NCBI RefSeq assembly: GCF_003236175.1
Contig: NZ_QKTW01000002.1
Span: forward strand, 233,021-297,020
DNA: 64,000 nt
Source of the DNA: Taibaiella soli
Lineage (GTDB): Bacteria; Bacteroidota; Bacteroidia; Chitinophagales; Chitinophagaceae
Direction of reading: 5' to 3'
Shown here: positions 21,301-28,297 of the stretch, in pieces
How positions within the stretch are numbered: position 1 is the first letter of the stretch
Layout of the letters: each line of letters starts with the position of its first letter
Position numbers and translations under genes: made by a program
Notes under the pieces: generated by a model
The model's input: only the letters and a program-made list of their open reading frames with translations
Told to the model about the DNA's origin: nothing
The model's database searches: none

Positions 21301-21759
21301 AAACCAGGGGAATATGATCTTAGCGTGGCTGGACTGCTTCGGTGGTATATGGTTGAAGGAGGGGCAGACTTTACTCCTGGCAGAGAAGCTGCTTGGAATC
21401 TAACAAAGGCATTGCAAAATGACGGGCAGATTATTGAATCGCTAATCACTCCTGTGCGAAATGGCAACGATGCAGTTGAAGGGTTATATTCTCAGGACGT
21501 TTCAACCTACAATACCTCGTCTGGATATGCATTGGGGAGTATTAAAATGTATTTTATATTAAATACGAGAAACGACGTTAATGGAAAATATCTTCCCGTT
21601 GGATTTTCTGATTATTATAATTTTGACGCTCATACAGACAGGTCCCCCATAGCTGAAGCCGCTACTACTTTAGGTAGAGCTATACCAGGAGTATATTATA
21701 ATATTCGATATGGCATTACCCCTCCACAATGGTATATTGATAAATATTACAAACATTAA
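15364..21759 (+). CDS. SpvB/FG-GAP/RHS giant protein with polymorphic toxin-like C-terminus
   Basis: The ATG at 15364 gives 2131 residues with a signal peptide ending in ASAQ; a GTG at 15343 would add seven residues. An SpvB-like N-terminal domain (from about residue 52) is followed by about seven FG-GAP/VCBS motifs (about 345-760; DVNGDGFTD, DFDGDGRDD, DYNGDGKSD). A TcdB-middle-like part, many YD/RHS repeats (about 1000-1680) and the RHS core follow (about 1691-1800: DHLGS, NMNARLYDP, YTYAHNNPLKYIDPDG). This is the Tc-toxin BC shell plan, in which the cargo is enclosed and released. The last 330 residues hold a glycine-rich hydrophobic region and a final domain I do not recognise. A lipoprotein gene 11 bases downstream could be immunity. 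Confidence 0.9.
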   Translation: MLNRILQRKKWIGKLCAIVLSTSGFAASAQIINYEPLYNSSNFSRSIDLSKPVGVLEGQHSVTPSGAATYSIPIKIAPGTNGLVPSISISYNSQTGNGLVGYGWNLGGISMITAAPHTLYYDNVNSPSSVDDNYLLDGSRLLKNPNSQSDNAEYLTEVTDFTLVRQVGGNSQNFTSFAALSKDGKIAEYGSDPNARVSRAGTSRWYAWYLNKVTDESGNYMTYNYTDISGEKLLSEIRYTGNDAAGLQPYNSVKFIYGARKDENTLQSLEGVVYKKNLLQRIEIYAEGTLFRTYEFTYGMSDNLSFLKEVKETNGTGTSLNATSFKYGDLTDDPVVTSTGNVGNDYSAADVNGDGFTDIIVPKVAFSNLCSYKSTGYKVYAGNASGSSLQLYADITLPDAEYLSSGIKITELSSKLINPQYQKVVATDFDGDGRDDILRIETFVEAGQKCSTSETRTRGINILYSKGNRQFAQQNYTLPNVNNGNVGYELFAKSCLQIGDFDGDKIPEVMLIVRNPWYYYRTKLFCFKQGVGVIDVSVTQPIAEAFDGADQIFAGDFDGDGDMELYLRKDKRIDVYALTFNGSSAQVDLVKSSSFAVSDNWDAWPGDFNGDGLTDMFIIDKDAEAGPRTGGLPGGANFQPSPAVAYSNGTGFDVNAFNYGHSNSPVLNYSEIHDQGNNQFTHDWIVIGDYNGDGKSDVLHEYKSTLGGFSHLETYYSLGYNAWSYSAYEPNIAFPDRLGPLVQVTDVNGDNRNDIFTGSNLITIRPNVTDKLLEKVRTGLGNETSFEYSSLSQSASFSNDFTAYGIDLVTRVVPITNVMRATTNSGLTGISPTVTSYYYKNPVLHLMGKGFIGFMGFKAVDSTANKIIETQTKIQEVVTSNPRIRVLPAGSKSTTSLIAPAQTLSVGEQTITLKRVGSSDIFATDQTMENGTDYLSGVTTTAVSNYDNYDNVTSANNNVANGLEQTTTSASYVVAANGYPYPSKPDVQTITSTRQGNASVSSSNKYTYGAKGLLTTSVSSFGLPNAVTTNFTYSLCGNITQATKTANGVPAITGTTGYDSKYRFATQTTNNLGQYSNFTYDPKFGGLLTARGIDGLTTTNVYNSFGDLIQKTSATGVTTDISKTWDVQNGAYWYSWTAAAGSPDVKKWYDGLGREIRTDVASMNNQWTTQRTTYDARGNVNTKTNTYLSSESPLITTNAYDEYNRLKSSGNSVFGTVQNTIGYSGGNMIQTTTDAAGRISTRTTDAAGRLIKVNDNGGQLNYSYNSRGNITIVAQGSNTFISNIYDVYGQKIKTTDFSSGITTYEYDAYGRPTAETDARNNRHTFTYNQLGDIAQKSGPEGTTTYTYYSAGNGLANQLKNVTAFSGVMEDFTYDNYGRIANQKKTITGQVFQHNYTYNAQGQVVTKMFPSGYTIRNSYDGAGYLTNVRNDYYGNPYPIYTAQAINGSGQATQYTLANGIRTDISYYYGLPTSYVTNGASIQNYSLSYDYTTGNITRRADNLNSFAETFTYDNLDRLTQAAVTGNVTQPRFGGILGGIRGPILGGGNIISPVSYPANTITYDQVSNYSWGNIKNKSDVGDYDYKKHAVYYVSNAAGNINTLQQDVSYTPFNRPASVSENGYQQTFLYDDAYDRAQSVLRQNGTIKDIRFYMGDCDIDIDSVGSIRYIQYVAGGDGLAAIVVMENGQDKVYSVYKDHLGSILKLTDNAGTVVAEQNFDAWGRKRNPADWSNNSVPAVPNWLIRGYTGHEDMPQFGLINMNARLYDPLLGRMLSPDDYVSNPSSTQDYNRYTYAHNNPLKYIDPDGNNPFLLVGAGVDMGLYLYHAATAPGGLHRNFSTEGLLIAGFMGAWQGGLSYGIGEYFKAADVIAGTPAGCFYTSKDLLREGARALMHGGTSFLTSGGNPSAFYAGAFGSVAGSLATLYGGSVLNSDIGSSVFSAGVGGAASAMTGGNFVEGAATALINHLANQLAHKMEAVKAIWNKPGEYDLSVAGLLRWYMVEGGADFTPGREAAWNLTKALQNDGQIIESLITPVRNGNDAVEGLYSQDVSTYNTSSGYALGSIKMYFILNTRNDVNGKYLPVGFSDYYNFDAHTDRSPIAEAATTLGRAIPGVYYNIRYGITPPQWYIDKYYKH

Positions 21760-21770
21760 TTTGGAAAAAT

Positions 21771-22247
21771 ATGGATAGAATAACTTTTAAGAAATTGCAG
21801 GAGACTAATAGGTGTACAATAATTATTGCTATTTTTTTTGCACTGGCTTCCTGTACAAGTCGCGATAACAACAAACAATATGCTGATATCGATTTTATTA
21901 CTTGCACGAATCTTAAAGATTCATTTAAAGTAATGAAATCTGAATTTAGGGCTAATCAAGCTCTTACCATTGCAGAAGTCAGTGAGAATGATAAGAAGCT
22001 ATTACTAAATAGATTCCAATATTTTCCTGTTGATTCTATGGGGGCTAAAGCGGCTGGCTATGTTTTCATTTCGACCCGTTTGTTCAGTTTTACTGACGAG
22101 TATATGTATTATTTAGCGGACTATGAGGCCCTGGGCCGGCCGGCCCAACATGCTTACAAAAAAGATGGTTACTATATTCTAGGCATCTCCAAAACAAAAA
22201 ACGAAATCGTTTTCTGCGAAAATTTTCCTGAGTTGCCTCCGCTTTAA
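21771..22247 (+). CDS. Small lipoprotein, candidate immunity protein for the RHS toxin
   Basis: The 158-residue product has a lipoprotein signal with the box ALASC (Cys28) and a mixed alpha/beta mature part rich in aromatic residues (DEYMYYLADYEALGRPAQHAY). No named family was recognised. It begins 11 bases after the RHS stop codon, the usual place for an immunity gene in polymorphic toxin loci, and an envelope lipoprotein would suit a toxin acting in the periplasm. This role is inference from position. It contains a short inverted GGCCGGCC near 22135, which is part of the coding sequence. Confidence 0.7.
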   Translation: MDRITFKKLQETNRCTIIIAIFFALASCTSRDNNKQYADIDFITCTNLKDSFKVMKSEFRANQALTIAEVSENDKKLLLNRFQYFPVDSMGAKAAGYVFISTRLFSFTDEYMYYLADYEALGRPAQHAYKKDGYYILGISKTKNEIVFCENFPELPPL

Positions 22248-22316
22248 AATGAAGTAAAATGTTAATGGATATTTCATCAACAAAAATCAAACGCGCAAAT
22301 TAATAACTAAGAATCG

Positions 22317-22934
22317 ATGAGCAAATTAATCAGTCTGGCTTTAGTTACTATGGTCAGCATATTCCTTTTTTGTCCAGTATTCGCGCAGGAAAGCTATTCA
22401 AAAAACAATCTGACTTTTTCCGTAGGGCTTTTTCAGCAAGTGCGGTATAAATTCTATATCTCGAATGGGACATATGAGGTCCAACAGGACGAACTCTGGA
22501 ATGCATCGCCATTTCGTAGAATTATTGAAGGATTGGAGGTCCGGAATACAGGACCGCTTATATTGGGGTATTTGCGGAGGGTGTCAAAGAAAATAGCTGT
22601 TGGGGTAAATGTCAATGGTGGCCACTACAAACGTATTTATTACAAGGATGTTTACCAATCTCTAGCCCATATGGGAATTGCTATTGATGGTCGCTACTAT
22701 TATTACGCCAAAAAGAAATGGGAATTCTATGGTGCGGTTTCAATGGGTGTGCGGTATCAAAATCTTTATTCAGATGTACCAAATGAGCTCGGCTACTTTC
22801 ACATAAAGTCTTTTTCGCCGATTTATCAGGTTTCACCGCTGTGTGTCACCTATGGAAAGAAAACAAAAGCCTTGGCAGAATTGGGTATCGGCTATAAAGG
22901 ATACGCCAGCTTGGGTATTCAGATTGGATTATAA
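22317..22934 (+). CDS. Secreted, outer-membrane barrel-like protein
   Basis: The 205-residue product has a clear signal peptide ending in VFAQ (about residue 23). It is then built of alternating aromatic/hydrophobic strands (LTFSVGLFQQVRYKFY, KIAVGVNVNGGHY, KWEFYGAVSMGVRY) and ends in GYASLGIQIGL. This pattern fits a small outer-membrane beta-barrel. It lies 70 bases after the candidate immunity gene and 14 bases before the next gene, so the latter two are probably co-transcribed. Its role beside the RHS gene is unknown. Confidence 0.65.
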   Translation: MSKLISLALVTMVSIFLFCPVFAQESYSKNNLTFSVGLFQQVRYKFYISNGTYEVQQDELWNASPFRRIIEGLEVRNTGPLILGYLRRVSKKIAVGVNVNGGHYKRIYYKDVYQSLAHMGIAIDGRYYYYAKKKWEFYGAVSMGVRYQNLYSDVPNELGYFHIKSFSPIYQVSPLCVTYGKKTKALAELGIGYKGYASLGIQIGL

Positions 22935-22948
22935 ACTTAAAAAATAAA

Positions 22949-23431
22949 ATGAAAAAAATAGCACTCTTATGTATCGCCATTGCTGGGGTTATAACCGCAA
23001 GGGCTCAGATTTTTCAAACTGCTTATAAGCGTTGCGGCATTTATTATGATTATGATGCTACGGGTAATCGGGTCAAACGATATAACGATTGTCAACTGTT
23101 TGATCCGAATAATCTCGGCGGCACTACTAATCCATTGCCAGGCGGCGGCGCAATCTCCAGGATGGCGGGAACAGACAATGACGATAATAATGACGTATCA
23201 CTAATTACTATCTACCCGAACCCTGCAAATGATTTTGTCAATATCCGCTTGAGTGAAACTGCAGAACATGTGCATTTTCACCTGTATGATGGCAAGGGAA
23301 GTATTGTGCAGGCAGGTGATATTTCCGGTCAGGAATATCGTTGTAATCTTGGTGCGTTGGCGCCGGGATTATATCATCTGAATATTCTTTATCAGGGAAA
23401 GCCCTACAGTTTTAAGATTACCAAATTGTAA
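22949..23431 (+). CDS. Mini YD-motif protein with type A T9SS sorting domain
   Basis: The 160-residue product has a signal peptide ending in TARAQ and a single YD/RHS-like motif (YYDYDATGNRVKRY, about residues 31-44). A short Gly/Asp linker leads to a type A T9SS C-terminal domain from about residue 90 (ISLITIYPNPANDFVNI is split across the usual YPNP motif; end YSFKITKL). It is thus a surface-targeted protein with little besides one YD motif. Being last in the RHS gene group, it might bind or help export the RHS shell, or be a relic of a longer RHS gene; both are inference. A strong terminator follows. Confidence 0.82.
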   Translation: MKKIALLCIAIAGVITARAQIFQTAYKRCGIYYDYDATGNRVKRYNDCQLFDPNNLGGTTNPLPGGGAISRMAGTDNDDNNDVSLITIYPNPANDFVNIRLSETAEHVHFHLYDGKGSIVQAGDISGQEYRCNLGALAPGLYHLNILYQGKPYSFKITKL

Positions 23432-23450
23432 CATAGCATTGCAAGGCCAG

Positions 23451-23482
23451 GAGCGGGAACAATTTTTGTTCCCGCTCTTTAA
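23451..23482 (+). terminator. Terminator of the RHS gene group
   Basis: Perfect 11-bp stem GAGCGGGAACA / TGTTCCCGCTC (23451-23477) followed by TTTAATT. It lies 20 bases after the mini-YD gene. Confidence 0.85.
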
Positions 23483-23590
23483 TTAAACAAAGACTAACAC
23501 TAGTGGTTTGTGTTTAAAATCTGATGAGATTAGACGGCACTTTTTTCAGGCAAATTTGTGTGCTGCAAATTTGTATTTTAGAGATCACCG

Positions 23591-24682
23591 ATGCGCACCA
23601 TCTTCTTTTTATTGTTGTTCTCTGTTGTTTGGTTTATCTGCAGTTGCTCCAATGTGCCGGTACCACCGGGTGTTGTAAAGGAGAAACAGCAATTCGTCGT
23701 TTCTCAAAAAGAAATGGAAGGCACAGATTATATTTATCAGGTAACATTTCACGGTGGGTATATTATTTGTTTGCTTTGGAATAAACAGATAATGGTCTTT
23801 GACACGAGCCTGAATTATATTGAGTCGATTAGCAGGCGCCTTGGCAAGGATTCAATTCAAGGTCTGATATCGAATGATGATACGACTGTTGCGTATAATA
23901 ACAGACATGTTTGGTATTTAGGAGAAAATATGGAATGGATAATCCATTCCGGTACGGATGCAAATCCTTTTTTCAAAATGCTGTATACAGATAGTGCTTA
24001 CGAAGTGTATAGCTGTTGCATGGGCGAATTTGGAGGGATCGTTTCATTCAGGCAAAAACAAACAGGTAAAGTGTTCGCGTACCCTGCTACCTGTGCTACA
24101 CAGGTTTTGTATTATGACGGGCATTATATTGTGGGTTCACAGCTGTCTCATTTGTCAGGCTATTCCAGCATTATATCCATCAAAGATCCCTCAGCGTTAA
24201 TTCCCAATGATGATAGCAACAAGTTCTACTGTGGCTGGAGGGGCAAGTTGTCTGACAGTATGTACGACTACAATTATTTACAGCATTTAAGGTTGCCCGG
24301 GGTTACCGAATATTTTGGTCAGGCACATAGCTGTCTCCTCGCAACATTTTCTTACGGCGGGGAATTATATTCCATTTATGACCAGGGAAGTGAATACACA
24401 ACACAACAATATTTGCTGTTGGGTCGTCATCAGAATTATGATGTAATTGTGGAGGATACGCTGCGATCGTCCAAAGAAATAGCGACGGATCCTAAAGTTG
24501 CTGTCCATAATGGAATGGTGGCGGTTGCGTTTAATACTGGTAAGTGGATTGGAATGGGGGATTCAGCCCGATACTTTCAACAGACCGAATTGTTACTGGT
24601 TAAAAAGGATCAAATTGAAATCCTGCGAATGAAGCTTCCCACCCAGACCTATTTCGAGCTGATGAAAAGAAATCATGCTTAA
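23591..24682 (+). CDS. Hypothetical lipoprotein, possibly beta-propeller
   Basis: The 363-residue product starts with a hydrophobic signal and a cysteine-rich lipobox region (FICSCSN, Cys17/Cys19), suggesting a lipoprotein. The mature part contains repeated beta-strand/turn stretches (VTFHGGYIICLLWNKQIMVFD, DVIVEDTL, VAFNTGKWIG), reminiscent of six-bladed propeller lipoproteins common in Bacteroidota. I cannot name the family. It stands alone between the RHS terminator and the ClC gene. Two copies of the palindrome CAAATTTG lie just upstream (near 23550 and 23565) and may be regulatory. Confidence 0.65.
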   Translation: MRTIFFLLLFSVVWFICSCSNVPVPPGVVKEKQQFVVSQKEMEGTDYIYQVTFHGGYIICLLWNKQIMVFDTSLNYIESISRRLGKDSIQGLISNDDTTVAYNNRHVWYLGENMEWIIHSGTDANPFFKMLYTDSAYEVYSCCMGEFGGIVSFRQKQTGKVFAYPATCATQVLYYDGHYIVGSQLSHLSGYSSIISIKDPSALIPNDDSNKFYCGWRGKLSDSMYDYNYLQHLRLPGVTEYFGQAHSCLLATFSYGGELYSIYDQGSEYTTQQYLLLGRHQNYDVIVEDTLRSSKEIATDPKVAVHNGMVAVAFNTGKWIGMGDSARYFQQTELLLVKKDQIEILRMKLPTQTYFELMKRNHA

Positions 24683-24869
24683 TTTGGTCATAACCGCCTT
24701 CGCTTTACGATTTTATAGGTGTAACTGTGAAGTTTTTGATAAAAAAATATAAAATATGTAATCATTCTCGTTAAAATCACGGAACTTTGCGACGCAAATG
24801 GGTTCCTTGTCCATAGAAACTCAGGTGCAATTGACTGGCAGTTAGTTAAAAAGCTGCCTACTGAATCAT

Positions 24870-26192
24870 ATGAGTTACCGGATTTCCGTGAAGCGACAAC
24901 ATTATGGTCGTCTGCTTCTGATGTCACTGTTAGTTGGAATTTTTGCGTCAGCATTGGCTTTTGGCCTGAAACACCTTACCGAACACGTAGAGACTTATGT
25001 GTTTAGTAATTTCTCCAGATCTTCCGCTTGGTTTATTATTCTTCCTTCTGTCGGAATGACCGCAATTTATTTTCTGCGGAAATACTTCTTCAAGGGAAAA
25101 GCGAATAAAGGTGTTAAAGAAATTTACCGCACCATTGAAGACCGTAGAGATGAACTCCCGGCGTATAAAATTCCATCCCATTTTATTAATGGTTTTCTGA
25201 CGGTAATTTTTGGAGGCTCCACTGGTGTTGAAGTTTCGACAGTAGTTGCAACTGCGGCAGTAGGGTCGGCGGCTTATAATAAAAATGCAGTTGCTAAAAG
25301 TTATAAAACAGAATTGATCTGCGCAGGCGTTGCTGCCGGTGTGGCAACCTTATTTAATAGTCCGCTCGGTGGGCTGTTGTTTGCGATTGAAGTGATTTCA
25401 CGCAGAACAGACAAGTCGGTATTGCTGGCTACACTTTGCGGCATTTTACCTTCGGCGATCTTGACATTGTTCTTACACGAAGAACCACTGTTTCATGTTT
25501 CAACGTCTCCGTGGAATCCTGATGCGACCTTTGCTGTAATTGTTTTATGTGCGATGTGTGCGTTCATTTCCATTTACTTTACGCGCGTGCTGATTTATGT
25601 GAAAAAGAAATTCGCAGCGATCGACAATAATTTTCTGCGCGTTAATATTGGTGCACTGATTGTGGGTGTTTCCATTTACGTGTTCCCTCAGTTATTTGGC
25701 GATAGTTACCATGCGGTCAATTCGCTGTTTGCTGGCGGCACCATCCAGTATTCCCTGAAAATAATTTTACTGTTGGTCAGCCTTATTGCATTGAAGCCAT
25801 TAGTCGCATCACTGACACTCGGTGCCGGCGGCGATGGTGGGGTCTTTGCACCAAGCATTGTAGTAGGTGCAATCTTAGGTGTAGTTACCGCTACGACTTC
25901 CAATCATTATTTCGGAACGCATTTTTCACTAGGTAATTTTATGGTGTTCGGTATTGCTGCAGCATTGAGCGCGGCTATTCACGCACCACTTACTGCCTTG
26001 ATGCTTGCTTGCGGCATTGTGCCGGGCGGGTTTGCTTTGATCGTTCCAACATTCCTGGCTTCTTTTGCGGCACGCTATATTGCACATTATTTCTGCGAAT
26101 ACACTGTATATAGTTACGAGAATCCGTCATCAGAAAAATATCCGCATCGTTGGGTAAGACAGATTTACCGTGATCGGGTTAATAGAGATTAA
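24870..26192 (+). CDS. ClC-family chloride channel/transporter, divergent motifs
   Basis: The 440-residue membrane protein has the ClC fold pattern: the gating-glutamate loop GGSTGVEVST (Glu121), the helix end NSPLGGLLFAIEV (Glu174-Val175), and the filter segment GAGGDGGVFAPS (near 318-329). There are no C-terminal CBS domains. Compared with E. coli ClcA, the gating glutamate is kept but the surrounding GREGP reads GVEVS. The inner proton glutamate (ClcA Glu203) is valine, as in ClC channels, and the GSGIP loop is replaced by ANKGV. It may act as a chloride (or other anion) channel rather than a strict proton exchanger, which is inference. A shared terminator separates it from the convergent arsenic operon. 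Confidence 0.88.
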   Translation: MSYRISVKRQHYGRLLLMSLLVGIFASALAFGLKHLTEHVETYVFSNFSRSSAWFIILPSVGMTAIYFLRKYFFKGKANKGVKEIYRTIEDRRDELPAYKIPSHFINGFLTVIFGGSTGVEVSTVVATAAVGSAAYNKNAVAKSYKTELICAGVAAGVATLFNSPLGGLLFAIEVISRRTDKSVLLATLCGILPSAILTLFLHEEPLFHVSTSPWNPDATFAVIVLCAMCAFISIYFTRVLIYVKKKFAAIDNNFLRVNIGALIVGVSIYVFPQLFGDSYHAVNSLFAGGTIQYSLKIILLLVSLIALKPLVASLTLGAGGDGGVFAPSIVVGAILGVVTATTSNHYFGTHFSLGNFMVFGIAAALSAAIHAPLTALMLACGIVPGGFALIVPTFLASFAARYIAHYFCEYTVYSYENPSSEKYPHRWVRQIYRDRVNRD

Positions 26193-26233
26193 ACTTGCGA
26201 ACGCCTTTTGTGGCGGCATTGCAGTGGTGATAT

Positions 26234-26268
26234 TTAAAAAAGCAGAGACTCATGTCTCTGCTTTTTTA
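26234..26268. terminator. Bidirectional terminator between ClC gene and arsenic operon
   Basis: Perfect stem AAAAAAGCAGAGAC / GTCTCTGCTTTTTT with a four-base TCAT loop. The A-run on one side and T-run on the other let it work in both directions for two convergent genes. Confidence 0.88.
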
Positions 26269-26281
26269 GTTGGTTGTGTCG

Positions 26282-26959
26282 TCAATTGATTTGCCTTTTC
26301 GTTTTTAAGACTGATATTTCGCCTTTGAGTAATTTCCAGCAAGGGACCGCGAGACAGGCGCCTATAACCGGTGCCAGCAGATAAATCCATAAATGGTGGA
26401 TATGCCCTGATACAACAGCCGGAGCAAGAGAACGCGCAGGATTCATAGAGGCGCCACTTATTGGTCCGGCAAATAAAGCTTCCAAACCCACTACGCCTCC
26501 AATGGCAGCACTGACGAACACTGCTCGCATTTTGCCTTCGGTTGCTACTTTTAGAATTGTCAGCATAAGAAAAAATGTAAGCACCAGTTCAATTACAAAA
26601 GACTGTAAGTCTGAACCTGCAGGTATCGTAGCACCCAGAAATGTATTATGAGGAAAGACTAATTTCAGAAAAATGCTGGCCAAAAGCGCACCGGTCAATT
26701 GACTGAGAATGTATGGTAGTAATTGTTTGGCCGGAAATTTTCTTGCTATAGTAAATGCTACACTTACCGCGGGATTGAAATGAGCGCCTGAAACATTTCC
26801 CAGTGCATAAATCATACTCATCACAATCATTCCAAAAATCATTGCAATACCGAAATGCGTCACCACACCACCGGAGGTTTGATCGATGATGATGGCACCC
26901 GTGCCGCAAAATACAATGGCGAAAGTACCGGTCATTTCTGCAAAATAGTTTCGCACCAC
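26282..26959 (-). CDS. Aquaporin (MIP family) of the arsenic operon
   Basis: The 225-residue channel has both MIP boxes: HFNPAVS (Asn62-Pro-Ala) and SMNPARS (Asn173-Pro-Ala, with the filter Arg176), in six predicted helices. It begins with GTG overlapping the arsC stop codon by one base. In Sinorhizobium meliloti a similar channel, AqpS, in an ars operon lets arsenite made by ArsC flow out of the cell. The same role fits here because no ArsB or Acr3 pump is encoded in this operon. Substrate assignment rests on context, since glycerol or water channels share these motifs. Confidence 0.87.
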   Translation of the reverse strand: MVRNYFAEMTGTFAIVFCGTGAIIIDQTSGGVVTHFGIAMIFGMIVMSMIYALGNVSGAHFNPAVSVAFTIARKFPAKQLLPYILSQLTGALLASIFLKLVFPHNTFLGATIPAGSDLQSFVIELVLTFFLMLTILKVATEGKMRAVFVSAAIGGVVGLEALFAGPISGASMNPARSLAPAVVSGHIHHLWIYLLAPVIGACLAVPCWKLLKGEISVLKTKRQIN

Positions 26960-27375
26960 TAGTTGAAATGTTCTTTAATAAACGTTTCGCAGTAGATTTT
27001 GATCTGTTGTCTTACTTCGCGGAACATCTGCTTTATTTCGTCTTCAGTTCCTGTAGCTTTCGCCGGATCCGGGAAGTTGTGATGAAATTGTGCTGCTTTG
27101 TTCGGAAAGTATGGGCAAGCTTCTTTGGCATTATCACAAACAGTAATGACGAGGTCAAAGTCGATATTCCTGTATTCGTTTATGTTGTTTGAAGTATGCA
27201 TTGATATATCAATTCCATCTTCGGCCATCGTCGCAATAGCTTTCGGGTTTACGCCATGAGTTTCAATTCCTGCGCTATAAATTATTGCCCTTCCATTAGC
27301 AAAGAATCTTAAATAACCTTCTGCAATCTGGCTGCGGCAGCTGTTTCCTGTACAGAGGACAAGTATCTTCTTCAT
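26959..27375 (-). CDS. arsC: Arsenate reductase, thioredoxin-coupled low-molecular-weight phosphatase family
   Basis: The 138-residue product (from the ATG at 27375; an ATG three codons upstream is possible) reduces arsenate to arsenite in the cytosol. The P-loop CTGNSCRS (Cys8, Arg14) and the two relay cysteines Cys80 and Cys87, seven residues apart, match the three-cysteine mechanism of Staphylococcus/Bacillus ArsC that is recycled by thioredoxin. It lies between DUF6428 and the aquaporin in one tight operon. All key residues are present. Confidence 0.95.
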   Translation of the reverse strand: MKKILVLCTGNSCRSQIAEGYLRFFANGRAIIYSAGIETHGVNPKAIATMAEDGIDISMHTSNNINEYRNIDFDLVITVCDNAKEACPYFPNKAAQFHHNFPDPAKATGTEDEIKQMFREVRQQIKIYCETFIKEHFN

Positions 27376-27384
27376 GAATATCAT

Positions 27385-27852
27385 TTAGCAGCAATCGCCA
27401 CCGGGTGTACAGCAAGATGATTGGATCGTCAGTTCGGATAATGATATTTTTTTCTTTTCAGGAATACCGCAAGCGTCTTGAGCCAGACATGCCGTTTGTT
27501 TTGACTGGAGCAAAAACTCACAGCCGTTAAAGTCTAAACCGAATTTTCCTATTGTGTTTTGTTGATATTCAACTTCGATTTCGAGATCATCGCTGCCTAG
27601 TATCGGACTGGATAAGTTTAGTATGTGCAGGAATTTTTGCGGTGCAAGACGGTGGTCATAATCGCCGGCTTCCCAGAGCTGAAAATTGGCCATCGTTTCC
27701 TTGCGTTCAGTTCCGCCACAGTCTATAAAATGTTTTGTTACCAGTCCCACCTCCGTAACATGAAAGTGCATTGGCAATATCGTTCCGTCTGGCAGTTTGA
27801 AAACAATCGCAGAAAGATTTTTTAATGCTGATTTAAGTTCGGATATCTTCAT
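27385..27852 (-). CDS. DUF6428-type protein of the arsenic operon
   Basis: The 155-residue product resembles small proteins (DUF6428) found in Bacteroidota arsenic operons. The body is mixed alpha/beta with HFHVTEVG and DYDHRLAP segments. Cysteines at about 110-127 (GCEFLL, TACLAQDACG) and a C-terminal SSCCTPGGDCC suggest a thiolate site for arsenite or another soft metal. It is followed 9 bases on by arsC and preceded 48 bases back by arsR. The biochemical role is unknown; metal binding or delivery is inference. Confidence 0.8.
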   Translation of the reverse strand: MKISELKSALKNLSAIVFKLPDGTILPMHFHVTEVGLVTKHFIDCGGTERKETMANFQLWEAGDYDHRLAPQKFLHILNLSSPILGSDDLEIEVEYQQNTIGKFGLDFNGCEFLLQSKQTACLAQDACGIPEKKKISLSELTIQSSCCTPGGDCC

Positions 27853-27900
27853 TGTTCGTTTCTTTTAATCGCAATATTACGATGAATGAAGTAAAAAAAC

Positions 27901-28290
27901 TTAGCAGCAGTTTTCGTCTGCTGCGCAATTTTTTGCTTCAGAACTGCGCGTTACCTCCGGGCTACAGCGGTAGTGGCCTTCCGGAATGTCTGTGAAAAAA
28001 GCAGATAAAATGTCCCTGATTTGATACCATGAAGTTGGATTAATGCAGTAGCAGACGCTAGTTCCATCTACAGTGCCTTGTATTAGTCCTGCAGTTTTTA
28101 ATTCTTTGAGATGCTGTGAAATCGTAGCCTGAGCGAGTCCTATTTCATCAACAATACTTCCGCATACGCAAGCATTTGTTCTTAAAAGGAATTGAAGAAT
28201 TGCAATACGCGCAGGATGGGCAATCGCCTTCGCCATGTTGGCAAGATCATTCTGTTGTTGTGTGAATAAACCGGATTTGGTGGCTCCCAT
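27901..28290 (-). CDS. arsR: ArsR/SmtB-family arsenic-responsive repressor
   Basis: The 129-residue product has the winged helix-turn-helix of ArsR proteins ([12 protein letters not shown], then [18 protein letters not shown] as recognition helix). The pair NACVCG (Cys41, Cys43) matches the classical alpha-3 arsenite site. Additional cysteines (Cys80, Cys82, Cys109, Cys122) and a terminal ENCC are unusual extras that could widen metal binding. It is the first gene of the minus-strand operon and should repress it until arsenite binds. A matching palindrome overlaps the promoter upstream. Confidence 0.94.
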   Translation of the reverse strand: MGATKSGLFTQQQNDLANMAKAIAHPARIAILQFLLRTNACVCGSIVDEIGLAQATISQHLKELKTAGLIQGTVDGTSVCYCINPTSWYQIRDILSAFFTDIPEGHYRCSPEVTRSSEAKNCAADENCC

Positions 28291-28297
28291 AGTGACT

